This document shows, piece after piece, positions 24,853 through 32,995 of a stretch of 64,000 nt of DNA. Numbering within the stretch: the first letter of the stretch is position 1; each line of letters begins with the position of its first letter. Origin of the DNA: Bdellovibrio bacteriovorus (GTDB lineage Bacteria; Bdellovibrionota; Bdellovibrionia; Bdellovibrionales; Bdellovibrionaceae); the NCBI RefSeq assembly GCF_002208115.1, contig NZ_CP020946.1, positions 3,162,001 through 3,226,000 on the forward strand, written 5' to 3'. The notes beneath the pieces were generated by a model, which ran no database searches, had not been told where the DNA came from, and saw nothing but the letters and a program-made list of their open reading frames with translations. Position numbers and translations under genes: made by a program.

Positions 24853-26073
24853 ATGTCGTTGAAAAAATGGCAAGGGGCGCGTTGGGCCTCTGTGTTGCTG
24901 GTGTTGGCTTTGAGTGCCTGTGGACCTGTAAAATTTTCTGCCCCTTCCAACGACGATGTCGGTACGGATGGAAAAACTCCCGATCCGGTTCCAACTCCGG
25001 GCGCCACCCTTCGCGATGTTCACTACAACAACACCGTTCAAGCCTCTGACAATAAGCTTGATATCATTCTGGTGATCGACGATTCCAACTCCATGCTTCC
25101 GGACAACCGCAAACTGGCGGCGAATCTTTCAGCCTTCATCACTAAACTGCAAAGCTCTAACATTGACTGGCAGATGTGTGCGACAGTGACCCGTGCGCTT
25201 CCTGTGACGGCAACGGATTCCGCTTGGGGTGCTTCCATCTACTGGCAGAAAAACGCCACGGCCTCCACTTCCCTGGGCATGGTGCTTAAAAAATCCAGCA
25301 ACGTGGATTTGAACGCGGTCTTTGCCCACACTATTGAATATATCGGCGCCGGTTACAAAAACTCTGACGACGAGCGTGCGATCAAAGCCGCTTATCACCA
25401 CGTTTATAACGGTGACTATCACTACAATCCAAACAACGGCTGCTACCGAGCAGATGCCGGGATCGCCTATATCATTATCTCTGACGAAGACGAGCGCAGC
25501 ATCGGTGGCGATGCTTCACAGCAGGTTTACGCGGGTGAATTGAAAGCTCTTGAAAACGAAGACAAGCCACAAGTGTTTGTCGACTATGTTCGCTCCACTT
25601 TCGGGGCTACTCAGCGTTTCACGGTGAATTCCATCATCGTAAAACCGGGTGATTCTTCCTGCAAGGCATCCCAGGACGCTGGCGGCGCGAAAAGCCATTA
25701 CGGCTTTAAGTACGCGGAACTGTCCCAGCTGACTGGTGGTGGGATCGGCAGTATCTGTGACAGTGACTATTCCACGAACTTGAATCTGTTCATTGATAAG
25801 ATCAAAGACTCTTTAAGCTCTGTGCCTTTGGAGTGCACTCCGGTGGGTACTGTGAATGTGACCATCACACCAAGTATCGGGACTGTTGAATCCCGCGTGG
25901 AAGGTCAAAGCATCGTCTTTAGCACAGCGGTTCCTGCAGGCCGCACCATCGACATCACTTATAAGTGTGCCGATGACAGCCGCAGCCCAAGCTCTGTAGG
26001 CGGCAAAGTGACCCCGCTGAAAGAAGAAGGCTTCTTAAGCCGAATGCTGAGCTTCTTCCGTAACTTGTTCTAA
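24853..26073 (+). CDS. vWA-like lipoprotein
   Basis: A 406-residue exported protein. The lipobox LALSACG gives a lipidated Cys. The mature part starts with a disordered Pro-rich stretch, then a von Willebrand factor A-like domain with MIDAS motif VIDDSNSM (DxSxS), followed by YIIISDEDERS. Further C-terminal is a beta-sandwich-like region (VNVTITPSIGTVESRVEG). This suggests a surface adhesion or protein-binding lipoprotein. The ATG at 24853 follows GGGGAGTG. Confidence 0.75.
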   Translation: MSLKKWQGARWASVLLVLALSACGPVKFSAPSNDDVGTDGKTPDPVPTPGATLRDVHYNNTVQASDNKLDIILVIDDSNSMLPDNRKLAANLSAFITKLQSSNIDWQMCATVTRALPVTATDSAWGASIYWQKNATASTSLGMVLKKSSNVDLNAVFAHTIEYIGAGYKNSDDERAIKAAYHHVYNGDYHYNPNNGCYRADAGIAYIIISDEDERSIGGDASQQVYAGELKALENEDKPQVFVDYVRSTFGATQRFTVNSIIVKPGDSSCKASQDAGGAKSHYGFKYAELSQLTGGGIGSICDSDYSTNLNLFIDKIKDSLSSVPLECTPVGTVNVTITPSIGTVESRVEGQSIVFSTAVPAGRTIDITYKCADDSRSPSSVGGKVTPLKEEGFLSRMLSFFRNLF

Positions 26074-26095
26074 TCCGCGATAATAAATGAAAATA

Positions 26096-26130
26096 AAAAA
26101 GGCCTTGAGCGATCAAGGCCTTTTCTTTTT
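26096..26130. terminator. Bidirectional rho-independent terminator
   Basis: AAAAGGCCTTGA, loop GCGA, TCAAGGCCTTTT, between two convergent genes. Confidence 0.9.
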
Positions 26131-26134
26131 AGTC

Positions 26135-27337
26135 TTAAACAAGCTGGCTGACCAGATCTTTCATGCGGGCCACTCCCCGCTTCATGGTCTCTTCTGAAAC
26201 CGCAAAGCTCAAACGCATGAACCCTTCGGTTCCGCATTCAGCCCCCGGCACGGTCGCCACAAAGAATTTTTCCAGCAGCACATCACAGAAGTCTTTTGAA
26301 GTTCGGATCACGCGGTCTTGATGGGACTTACCCAGGTGCGCACGGATGTCGACCCAGAAATAGAAAGCCCCTTGCGGTTCCGCGGTTTTAAAACCCGGCA
26401 CGGTTTCAAGCTCTTTCAAACCTGAATTCTTGCGGGCCACGAGTTTATCCACGACACCTTTGATGTCCGCTTCTGAAGTCTTGATCGCCGCCAGCAGGGC
26501 ATGCTGGGAAATACTGGAAGGAGACCCCGTGCTTTGACTTTGATAGTCCGCCATCGCCGTGATCAGGCGCTCAGGACCCGAAGCCCAGCCAATGCGCCAG
26601 CCGGTCATGGAATAAGCCTTAGAGCCCCCATTCACCAGCACCGTGCGATCCTTCAGATCCGGAGCCACCGTCAAAATGTGCGGCGCCACCTTACTGCCAT
26701 CAAAGACCAGGCGGTTATAAATGTCGTCAGAAATAATCACCACATGCGGATGTTTGCGCAAAACTTCAGCCAGGGCCTTTAGTTCATCCGCAGAATACTG
26801 CAAGCCCGTCGGATTGCTTGGCGAACAGAACAGGAAGCCTTTGGTTTTGGCGTTGATCGCCGCTTCCAGTTTTTCCGGCGTGATCTTGAAGTTTTCCATT
26901 TCTCCGCATTCAACGATGTGGGGCACACCGTCCGCCAGCTCCACCATCGCGGGATAACTGACCCAGTAAGGCGTCGCAATCACCACCTCATCCCCCGGCG
27001 AGCAGATCATCTGCAGCGCCGAAAAGATGATGTACTTCGCACCGGAAGCCACCGTGATTTCTTTCGGGGAATATTCAAACCCCAGTTCGGACTTCAATTT
27101 TTCTGAAATGGATTTTCTAAGCTCCACCGTGCCGTTGGCCGGTGTGTATTTGGTGATGCCTTTTTGAATAGCCTCAATACCTGCGTCGGAAGCCCCCTTG
27201 AAAGTGGGCCAATCGGGCTCTCCAACAGTCAGGGAGATCACATCGTGCCCCTGGGCCGCCAGCTCTTTGGCCTTTGCCACCAGAAACAGAGTTGGAGAAG
27301 GCTTCAGATTTTGCGCTCGTTTGGAAAGCTGGATCAA
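26135..27337 (-). CDS. Pyridoxal-phosphate aspartate-type aminotransferase
   Basis: A 400-residue class I aminotransferase, subgroup I-gamma by pattern. Landmarks: VGEPDWPTF, SGAKYIIFSALQ, the CSPSNPTGLQY substrate loop, SDDIYNRLVF, and the PLP lysine in NGGSKAYSMTGWRIGW. It would interconvert aspartate and oxaloacetate in the cytoplasm, possibly also prephenate in this subgroup. It is the last gene of the long minus-strand run, 10 bp after coaD. Confidence 0.9.
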   Translation of the reverse strand: MIQLSKRAQNLKPSPTLFLVAKAKELAAQGHDVISLTVGEPDWPTFKGASDAGIEAIQKGITKYTPANGTVELRKSISEKLKSELGFEYSPKEITVASGAKYIIFSALQMICSPGDEVVIATPYWVSYPAMVELADGVPHIVECGEMENFKITPEKLEAAINAKTKGFLFCSPSNPTGLQYSADELKALAEVLRKHPHVVIISDDIYNRLVFDGSKVAPHILTVAPDLKDRTVLVNGGSKAYSMTGWRIGWASGPERLITAMADYQSQSTGSPSSISQHALLAAIKTSEADIKGVVDKLVARKNSGLKELETVPGFKTAEPQGAFYFWVDIRAHLGKSHQDRVIRTSKDFCDVLLEKFFVATVPGAECGTEGFMRLSFAVSEETMKRGVARMKDLVSQLV

Positions 27338-27347
27338 GATTCGCTCC

Positions 27348-27830
27348 TTACTTTCTGATTTTTTTCTCCATCGCTTCGACCACCACGTCCGGAACCAGGC
27401 CTTTCAAGGCGCCACCGTTGATGGCAACCTCTTTCACCCCGCGCGAAGAAATATAATAGAACTCGGGGCTGGCAAAGACCAAAAGGGTTTCAAAGTCCGG
27501 CGCCAACTTGCGATTCATGTTCGCCATGGTCATCTCGTACTCGAAATCCGAAACCGCACGCAAGCCCCGTACGATCACCTGGGCTTTGGCTTTTTTCATG
27601 TACTCCACCGTCAGGCCGCCAAAGATATCGACTTTGACGTTTTTCAGATGGGACAAGGCTTTTTCGATCAAAGTCTTTCGTTCTTCAACAGAAAACATGC
27701 TTTGCTTCTGTGAAGATTGTGCAACCAAAACGATGACTTCGTCATACAAAGGGGAAATACGGTTGATGATATCCACATGCCCCATTGTGATGGGGTCAAA
27801 GCTTCCTGGGTAAACGGCAATTTTACTCAT
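27348..27830 (-). CDS. coaD: Phosphopantetheine adenylyltransferase
   Basis: A 160-residue nucleotidyltransferase of the CoA pathway. It has the N-terminal PGSFDPITMGHVDII with the TxGH motif, RGLRAVSDFEYE and the C-terminal FVSS-like YYISSRGVKE. The ATG at 27830 lies 8 bp inside the end of rsmD, a pairing common in bacteria. Confidence 0.95.
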   Translation of the reverse strand: MSKIAVYPGSFDPITMGHVDIINRISPLYDEVIVLVAQSSQKQSMFSVEERKTLIEKALSHLKNVKVDIFGGLTVEYMKKAKAQVIVRGLRAVSDFEYEMTMANMNRKLAPDFETLLVFASPEFYYISSRGVKEVAINGGALKGLVPDVVVEAMEKKIRK

Positions 27831-28422
27831 GTTGTTCCTCTTCGGGTGCCGGTTCTTCATCCTGCTCCAAAGCACTTTCGTGGCAGAACAGACTTAGGAT
27901 TTTATCGCCATATTCTTTTTTGCTGTAACGAACCACACAGCCGTAACGGTCTTCCATGCGTTCTTTGGCCTGGGATTCAATCGCCAGCAGGGTCGTTTTG
28001 CCAAACGCTGCACTGGTGCTGGCGGCTTCCATCACGAAGTGGGCCATCTTTTCTGTGAACGGAGGATCGGCAAAGATAATATTGAACGGTTCGCCCTCAT
28101 AGGATTTCAAATAAGCGATCACGTCCATATTGACGATCTTGTAATCCGAAGCCGGCACACGCAGCTTTTCAAAATTCTTGCGCGTGATGACCAGGGACTT
28201 GGGGTTCTTTTCAACGAAGGTGCAGAACTCCGCCCCGCGGGACAAAGCCTCAATACCCAGATTGCCGGTGCCGCAGAACAAATCCACCACACGGGCGCCG
28301 TCGATATCAAATTGCAATTTATTGAACAGGGTTTCTTTCACCCGGTCCGTTGTGGGGCGGATGTGGTCGGCATCAAATGCCACCAACTGGTGTCCACGAT
28401 ATTTCCCCGCAATAATTCTCAT
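27823..28422 (-). CDS. rsmD: 16S rRNA guanine-966 N2-methyltransferase
   Basis: A 199-residue methyltransferase. N-terminal MRIIAGKYRGHQL and RPTTDRVKETLFN, SAM motif VVDLFCGTGNLGIEALSRGA, and catalytic FADPPF are diagnostic. It has a Glu-rich tail. It starts two bases after the response-regulator stop and overlaps coaD. Confidence 0.93.
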   Translation of the reverse strand: MRIIAGKYRGHQLVAFDADHIRPTTDRVKETLFNKLQFDIDGARVVDLFCGTGNLGIEALSRGAEFCTFVEKNPKSLVITRKNFEKLRVPASDYKIVNMDVIAYLKSYEGEPFNIIFADPPFTEKMAHFVMEAASTSAAFGKTTLLAIESQAKERMEDRYGCVVRYSKKEYGDKILSLFCHESALEQDEEPAPEEEQHE

Positions 28423-28424
28423 GA

Positions 28425-28772
28425 CTACAAATCCTCTGCCATTTTCACAACGGCAAAAATATCTTCAAAAGGCTTCGGCACAAAAAGATTCGCACCCATC
28501 TGCTGAGCGGTTTCCATGTTGTGTTCACCGGCGAAAGCCGACATCAAAATCACCTTGGCTTTGGATTGATCGCGCATTTCCTTCAAAACTTCAGGACCGG
28601 TACGACCCGGCATCAGCACGTCCAAAAACACCAGATCGGGATTTGAAGTCTGCCACAGTTGCAGGCCTTCATTGCCGTCACCGGCCTCCAGCACGTCATG
28701 ACCCTTGCCTTTCAAGGCACGGCTCAAAGAGCGGCGGACCAGAGCTTCATCATCAACAATTAAAATCTTCAA
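28425..28772 (-). CDS. Single-domain response regulator
   Basis: A 116-residue CheY-like receiver without output domain. It has the acidic pair ILIVDDEALV, phosphoacceptor LVFLDVLMPG, MSAFAG and the conserved Lys in VPKPF. The start is a TTG at 28772 that overlaps the kinase stop (TTGA) and follows AAAGGA at proper spacing. An upstream ATG in frame would add residues that do not fit the domain. It is the likely partner of the adjacent kinase. Confidence 0.88.
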   Translation of the reverse strand: MKILIVDDEALVRRSLSRALKGKGHDVLEAGDGNEGLQLWQTSNPDLVFLDVLMPGRTGPEVLKEMRDQSKAKVILMSAFAGEHNMETAQQMGANLFVPKPFEDIFAVVKMAEDL

Positions 28773-30805
28773 GGCGCATTCCTTTGCGGAAGCACGATCG
28801 TGAAACAAGACCCGTGGGGATCCACGTTTCGGAATTCGATGGTGCCTCCGAATTTTTCAATGACTGACTTAGACATACTTAACCCAAGACCCGTACCAAG
28901 TCCCTCTTTTTTTGTCGTAAAGAAGGGTTCAAAGATGCGGCGGCGGATCTCTTCCGGAATGCCCGGTCCGGTGTCCTCAATCTCCAGCACGACCGAGCCA
29001 TTCACCAAACTGGTGCGCAAGCTCAAGCGGCCCGGATCTTTCATGGCCTGACAGGCATTGTTAATCAGATTAAAGACCACCTGTTGCAGCAAATGCGGCT
29101 CCACATAAACCGTGGAGCCCAAAGTTTGTAAATCCACCTCCAGGCGGTGGGTGCGCAACGCCGACTTCAACATCGGCAAAGTGCGCTCAACGACCTCGTC
29201 CACACTGATATATTCAGATGGCTGGTCTTCCCCTTTCGAAAAATCGAGCAGGTTTTTAATAATGCGCTGAGACCTGGCCGTGGCCTTTTCAATCTCAACC
29301 AGATCAGAATGCAGATTGCTGCCCTCTTCGGCTTCCTGCAGCAGCACTTGGGACAACGAACGAAGCCCCGTCAGAGGATTGTTCAGCTCATGGGCGATGT
29401 TTCCGGCCAGTAAACCAATGGCTCCCATTTTTTCACTTTGCAACATGCGCAGGTAAAGTTCGCGGGACTGCGTGATATCCACATACTGGTTCACAATATT
29501 CGTGGGCCGACTGCCCTGATCCAAAAGCACCGGATAGCTGTGCACCTGATAAATACGCCCATCCACTTGGATCTGCCCTGCGGCCGGAGCGCCTTCTTTC
29601 AAAGCCTGCGGCACCGGGCAGCCTTCACAAGCAGCCTTGCGATGGGCAAAACTTTCGTAACATTTGTGGTGCATGAAACGATCGCTGAATTTGCGATTGG
29701 CGCGAACCACATTGTAATCGATGTCCACAATCGCGATAGGATCGCGCATGCCATCGAAGGTTTTCTCCCAGCGATAAGAGAAAATGGAAAGCTGGTTTTC
29801 CAAAAGAACACGGTCCAAGGCCATACTTAGCGGACGAACCCGGTCATTCATGAAATCCATGAACGGGCCCATCTCTTTGTCGTTCAGCGAGTTTTCAATG
29901 CACAAAATCGCTTCACCTTCACCGCTGGTCAGGTGACTGGTCATGCGCAGTTCAAAAGGCACAACATAGGCTTTAACAAACGGACGGCCAAAGTGATTGG
30001 CAAACGAGCGAATCAGCTCAGCACTGGGCACCTGCGCGGTCTTGGGAAATTCAAAATAACTTGAGGATTCGGTCTGAGTGAAATGCCCGGATTGAAAGCT
30101 TAAAAAGAAGGTTTTGGATCCGCCCAAGCGAAAGGACAAAATCGGGTCCCCCATCTTATGGAACTTGCGCAGTTCCTTGCGCAGAATCGCCAGGATGTCT
30201 TCAAACGAGGTCTGCGTCGCCAGATCCTTGATGAAACGAATCAACTGACGTTCCCGGGTCAGCTTTTCGCTTTCCTCGTGGTGGGACATTTCAATGTACT
30301 GGGTGCGCTCTTCGACCATGCCCTCCAGGGAATGGGTCAGGGCTTCAAGCTGTTTATTCTGGTGCGAGGATTCTTTCAGCAGCAAAGAACGGGACAGGAA
30401 CATCGCGTGCTTTTGCAAAGCGTTTTCAAGCTGTTCCCAAATCTCATGCTCCGTCAAAGGCCAGCGCATGAAGCGATACACCTGGGCTTTGTTGATGCCT
30501 TCGCGGACTTCCTGTTCGTTAAGCTCTTCTGCGATCAAAATACGCGGAGCCATCGGCTGCAACAGGCGGGCTTGGTACAGGAACTCCAACGCATCGGAGT
30601 TGCCAACTTCCTGGACTAAGATCGAGGAAAAGCGCTGATTCTGCAAAAGCAAAAGGGCCTCAGCAATAGAGGCCCTGAAAATGATCTCCACTTCCCGCTT
30701 TTGAAACGGGAAAAAGTGCGGAAGTCTAATTGGCGATACGTTTCCGACCCATAGAATGGGATCGAGCTTGTTCGGAATCGAACTGATTTCCTGTGTATTC
30801 GCCAT
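28769..30805 (-). CDS. Sensor histidine kinase with pseudo-receiver and PAS
   Basis: A 678-residue soluble kinase. Residues about 14-125 form a receiver-like domain in which the usual phospho-Asp motif is replaced (SILVQEVGNSD), so it is probably a pseudo-receiver. A coiled coil (150-190), a GAF-like region, a PAS domain (about 350-450, with a CEGCPVPQAL cysteine motif), HisKA (IAHELNNPLTGLRS, His near 471) and HATPase (NLINNACQAM, EDTGPGIPE, GTGLGLSM) follow. It has no TM helix, so it senses a cytoplasmic cue. Its start overlaps the preceding gene by 80 bp. Confidence 0.88.
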   Translation of the reverse strand: MANTQEISSIPNKLDPILWVGNVSPIRLPHFFPFQKREVEIIFRASIAEALLLLQNQRFSSILVQEVGNSDALEFLYQARLLQPMAPRILIAEELNEQEVREGINKAQVYRFMRWPLTEHEIWEQLENALQKHAMFLSRSLLLKESSHQNKQLEALTHSLEGMVEERTQYIEMSHHEESEKLTRERQLIRFIKDLATQTSFEDILAILRKELRKFHKMGDPILSFRLGGSKTFFLSFQSGHFTQTESSSYFEFPKTAQVPSAELIRSFANHFGRPFVKAYVVPFELRMTSHLTSGEGEAILCIENSLNDKEMGPFMDFMNDRVRPLSMALDRVLLENQLSIFSYRWEKTFDGMRDPIAIVDIDYNVVRANRKFSDRFMHHKCYESFAHRKAACEGCPVPQALKEGAPAAGQIQVDGRIYQVHSYPVLLDQGSRPTNIVNQYVDITQSRELYLRMLQSEKMGAIGLLAGNIAHELNNPLTGLRSLSQVLLQEAEEGSNLHSDLVEIEKATARSQRIIKNLLDFSKGEDQPSEYISVDEVVERTLPMLKSALRTHRLEVDLQTLGSTVYVEPHLLQQVVFNLINNACQAMKDPGRLSLRTSLVNGSVVLEIEDTGPGIPEEIRRRIFEPFFTTKKEGLGTGLGLSMSKSVIEKFGGTIEFRNVDPHGSCFTIVLPQRNAP

Positions 30806-31409
30806 TAAGTGATTTCTCCAACACCTTCAGGTGGTCCAGCCACATCTGAAGAACATTGTTTAAATCATACTCCAGGACATCCGCTAAAAGAACAAAATCC
30901 TTATTTTCCAGAGCGCGCAAAGCCTCAAGAACTGTTCTTTTGCTCTCAGCTTCGGTTTTGCCCCAGTCCAGAGGCGTGGCGCCAAAGAACTGATCCCCCA
31001 TGGTTTCTTTGATCGTCATGGCACTGTCGATCAGGAACTCACAATTGTGAACCAGATCGTGAATGGATTTTAAAAGACCGCTCAACCCCTGAGCACGCAT
31101 GCGCTTGGCCAGGTTTTCGGTCTGTTGAATCAGTTCCGGCATCGCCTCAATCCAGCCGCGCAAAACAATGCCCGTCAGATCGCGGCTGTTTTCAGTCAGG
31201 TACTCCAAGGTTTCAATCTGTTCCAAGGTCACCGTTGAAAAACGCGCCTCATCGGCTTCAGCCACTTCCAGACCGTTGACGATGTAGCGGCAAACAACCT
31301 GGTTGGTATGGCGCAAGTCCGATTCGATATCGCTGAACACACGCGCTAAGGGAATATTCTCATTATAGAAATTGCGAAGATCGTCTCCGCTGACTTTAAA
31401 CCGCTCCAT
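30726..31409 (-). CDS. Helical protein of unknown function
   Basis: A 227-residue soluble, mostly alpha-helical protein (LTLEQIETLEYL-like runs, IVLRGWIEAMPELIQQTENL). The ATG at 31409 overlaps the upstream GT9 stop by 14 bp. The 3' end overlaps the kinase gene by 80 bp, of which at least 40 bp code for conserved kinase sequence. The tight packing suggests a functional link to the flagellar and kinase genes. No family recognised. Confidence 0.72.
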   Translation of the reverse strand: MERFKVSGDDLRNFYNENIPLARVFSDIESDLRHTNQVVCRYIVNGLEVAEADEARFSTVTLEQIETLEYLTENSRDLTGIVLRGWIEAMPELIQQTENLAKRMRAQGLSGLLKSIHDLVHNCEFLIDSAMTIKETMGDQFFGATPLDWGKTEAESKRTVLEALRALENKDFVLLADVLEYDLNNVLQMWLDHLKVLEKSLNGEYTGNQFDSEQARSHSMGRKRIAN

Positions 31410-32850
31410 TGCCTGCCTCTTCCTTGAGTGCCTCATGCGGAATGTATACATGAAGGTAGCGTTTGAATCGCTCATGCACATTCAATGTTGCGGTACGGAT
31501 TTCCTCGAGCGAGCCGGGTGCAATGCGGATTCTTTCCGCGTGATACCAGCTTACTAGAGGACTCAATTCCGGAACCATTCGGCTAATGTTGTTGATAACT
31601 TCTTCGGCGCTGTCCAGAAAAGGAGCCACCTTGGCCACCCCCAACTCGGGAATCAACGCCAACTGCTCCATAGCAAAAGTATTGATATCATTCAGCTTCA
31701 TCGCCCCCTGCAGGATCTCCATGCGGTCGGCGATCGGGAAATTGCCGCCCATATAAAGGGCTTCCACCAACTGCCACTGGAAGCTTTCAGCGGGTGCCTC
31801 TTCGCGAGCATAGCTCACAAGGCCACCCGTTCTGACGATCAGTCCTTCGCGCACCTGACCATCCAAAAGATCCCCCAGCACCGAACCCAGGTCCTCGCCC
31901 ACCACTTCGGCTTCGCTTTCGCGGCGATAGATAAAGGACAGACTTGCCTTCGGACCGGTCTCCCAGAAATTCACCGGCCCCACACTGACATTTAAAGTCG
32001 GTGTGTCCGTCAAAGAGGCAATATGAATAGGCGCACTGTCGCAACCCACCAGCACTTCGGCTTTTTTGATGATCGCAGGCAGTTCTGAAACCTGCGTACG
32101 CCCCGCCAGATTCACAAAAGTCATATCCGGCACCTGAGATTCAATCTGCAGCGCCAGTGGAGCTTCGGCAGCGGAACCAATCAGCACCACCGGAAGATGC
32201 GCATATCTGAGCGAAGTGACTTTCAAAGCACGCACCCACGTGTCCGGGGTCAAAGCTTTTTGAGGATCACTGGCTCCGACATGCAAAACCAGATAGCGCT
32301 CTGGCAAAGTCACAGACGTTTCCTGATAAGTCGATATGCTCCAGTCCTCTTCCGTGTACTGCACATCCACCATCGAAGCCAGTATGTCAGCCACGTGAAC
32401 ACGATTGGGCTTATCAAGTCCCACCTGGGCATAGAAGTAAGCACTGACGTCATCAGCAAAACACAAACTGCCGTCGGCATTACGGGTGTACCCGTTCACC
32501 ACGGTCTTCGCGTCAGACAACGCGTGGGTCAGATAGCTGGAAAATGGTGAGAATGTGAAATTGATGATGCGGTCGAATTGTTCGGACTTCAAAGTCGTCA
32601 CGAATTCATCCATGTGCTGGAGGGACGCTTCCAGATCCGGCTCGGCCTGAATCAGCGGCGTCAGAATATGACTTGAAGGCAGTGACCAATGGCGATCCAC
32701 CGCCTGCAACCCTTCAAGGGCGCTTTCAAAGCGCGGACGAGTCAGAATATGAATCTCTGCCGTGGGATAAGTACGACGCAGGCCCTGCAAAACAGGCCAG
32801 GTCATATAAATATCGCCGAGCCTAGCGAGTTGCAGGATGAGTATTTTCAT
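31396..32850 (-). CDS. GT9-family glycosyltransferase with C-terminal extension
   Basis: A 484-residue protein. The first 350 residues match heptosyltransferases: ILILQLARLGDIYMTWPVLQGLR at the start, LVLHVGASDPQKALTPDTWVRAL, and VGCDSAPIHIASLTDTPTL, the nucleotide-sugar-binding region. The last 130 residues are an additional helical part not usual for GT9. It is one of two GT9 genes in the fliD/fliS cluster. A role in glycosylating flagellin or LPS is inferred from neighbours only. Confidence 0.85.
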   Translation of the reverse strand: MKILILQLARLGDIYMTWPVLQGLRRTYPTAEIHILTRPRFESALEGLQAVDRHWSLPSSHILTPLIQAEPDLEASLQHMDEFVTTLKSEQFDRIINFTFSPFSSYLTHALSDAKTVVNGYTRNADGSLCFADDVSAYFYAQVGLDKPNRVHVADILASMVDVQYTEEDWSISTYQETSVTLPERYLVLHVGASDPQKALTPDTWVRALKVTSLRYAHLPVVLIGSAAEAPLALQIESQVPDMTFVNLAGRTQVSELPAIIKKAEVLVGCDSAPIHIASLTDTPTLNVSVGPVNFWETGPKASLSFIYRRESEAEVVGEDLGSVLGDLLDGQVREGLIVRTGGLVSYAREEAPAESFQWQLVEALYMGGNFPIADRMEILQGAMKLNDINTFAMEQLALIPELGVAKVAPFLDSAEEVINNISRMVPELSPLVSWYHAERIRIAPGSLEEIRTATLNVHERFKRYLHVYIPHEALKEEAGNGAV

Positions 32851-32995
32851 TTTTAATCTGTTCCTTGACGAGTTCTTTCAACAACTGAACTTTTTCAGCT
32901 TCCTTGCTATAACTTTGCGTCTTCAAGATCTCGCTGTAGGCTTTTTCCAGTCTCTTCAAAGCCACTGATAGATAGTTGTCCAATTCCTTTTGCAT
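32822..32995 (-). CDS. 57-aa helical small protein, overlapping two genes
   Basis: An ATG at 32995 is preceded by AAGGAG with a six-base spacer, the best ribosome-binding site in this cluster. The frame encodes MQKELDNYLSVALKRLEKAY followed by 37 more residues, charged and helical. It overlaps 89 bp of the upstream GT9 gene and 29 bp of the downstream one, and fills the otherwise empty 56-bp gap. No family recognised. A small accessory or chaperone-like protein is possible. Confidence 0.6.
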   Translation of the reverse strand: MQKELDNYLSVALKRLEKAYSEILKTQSYSKEAEKVQLLKELVKEQIKNENTHPATR

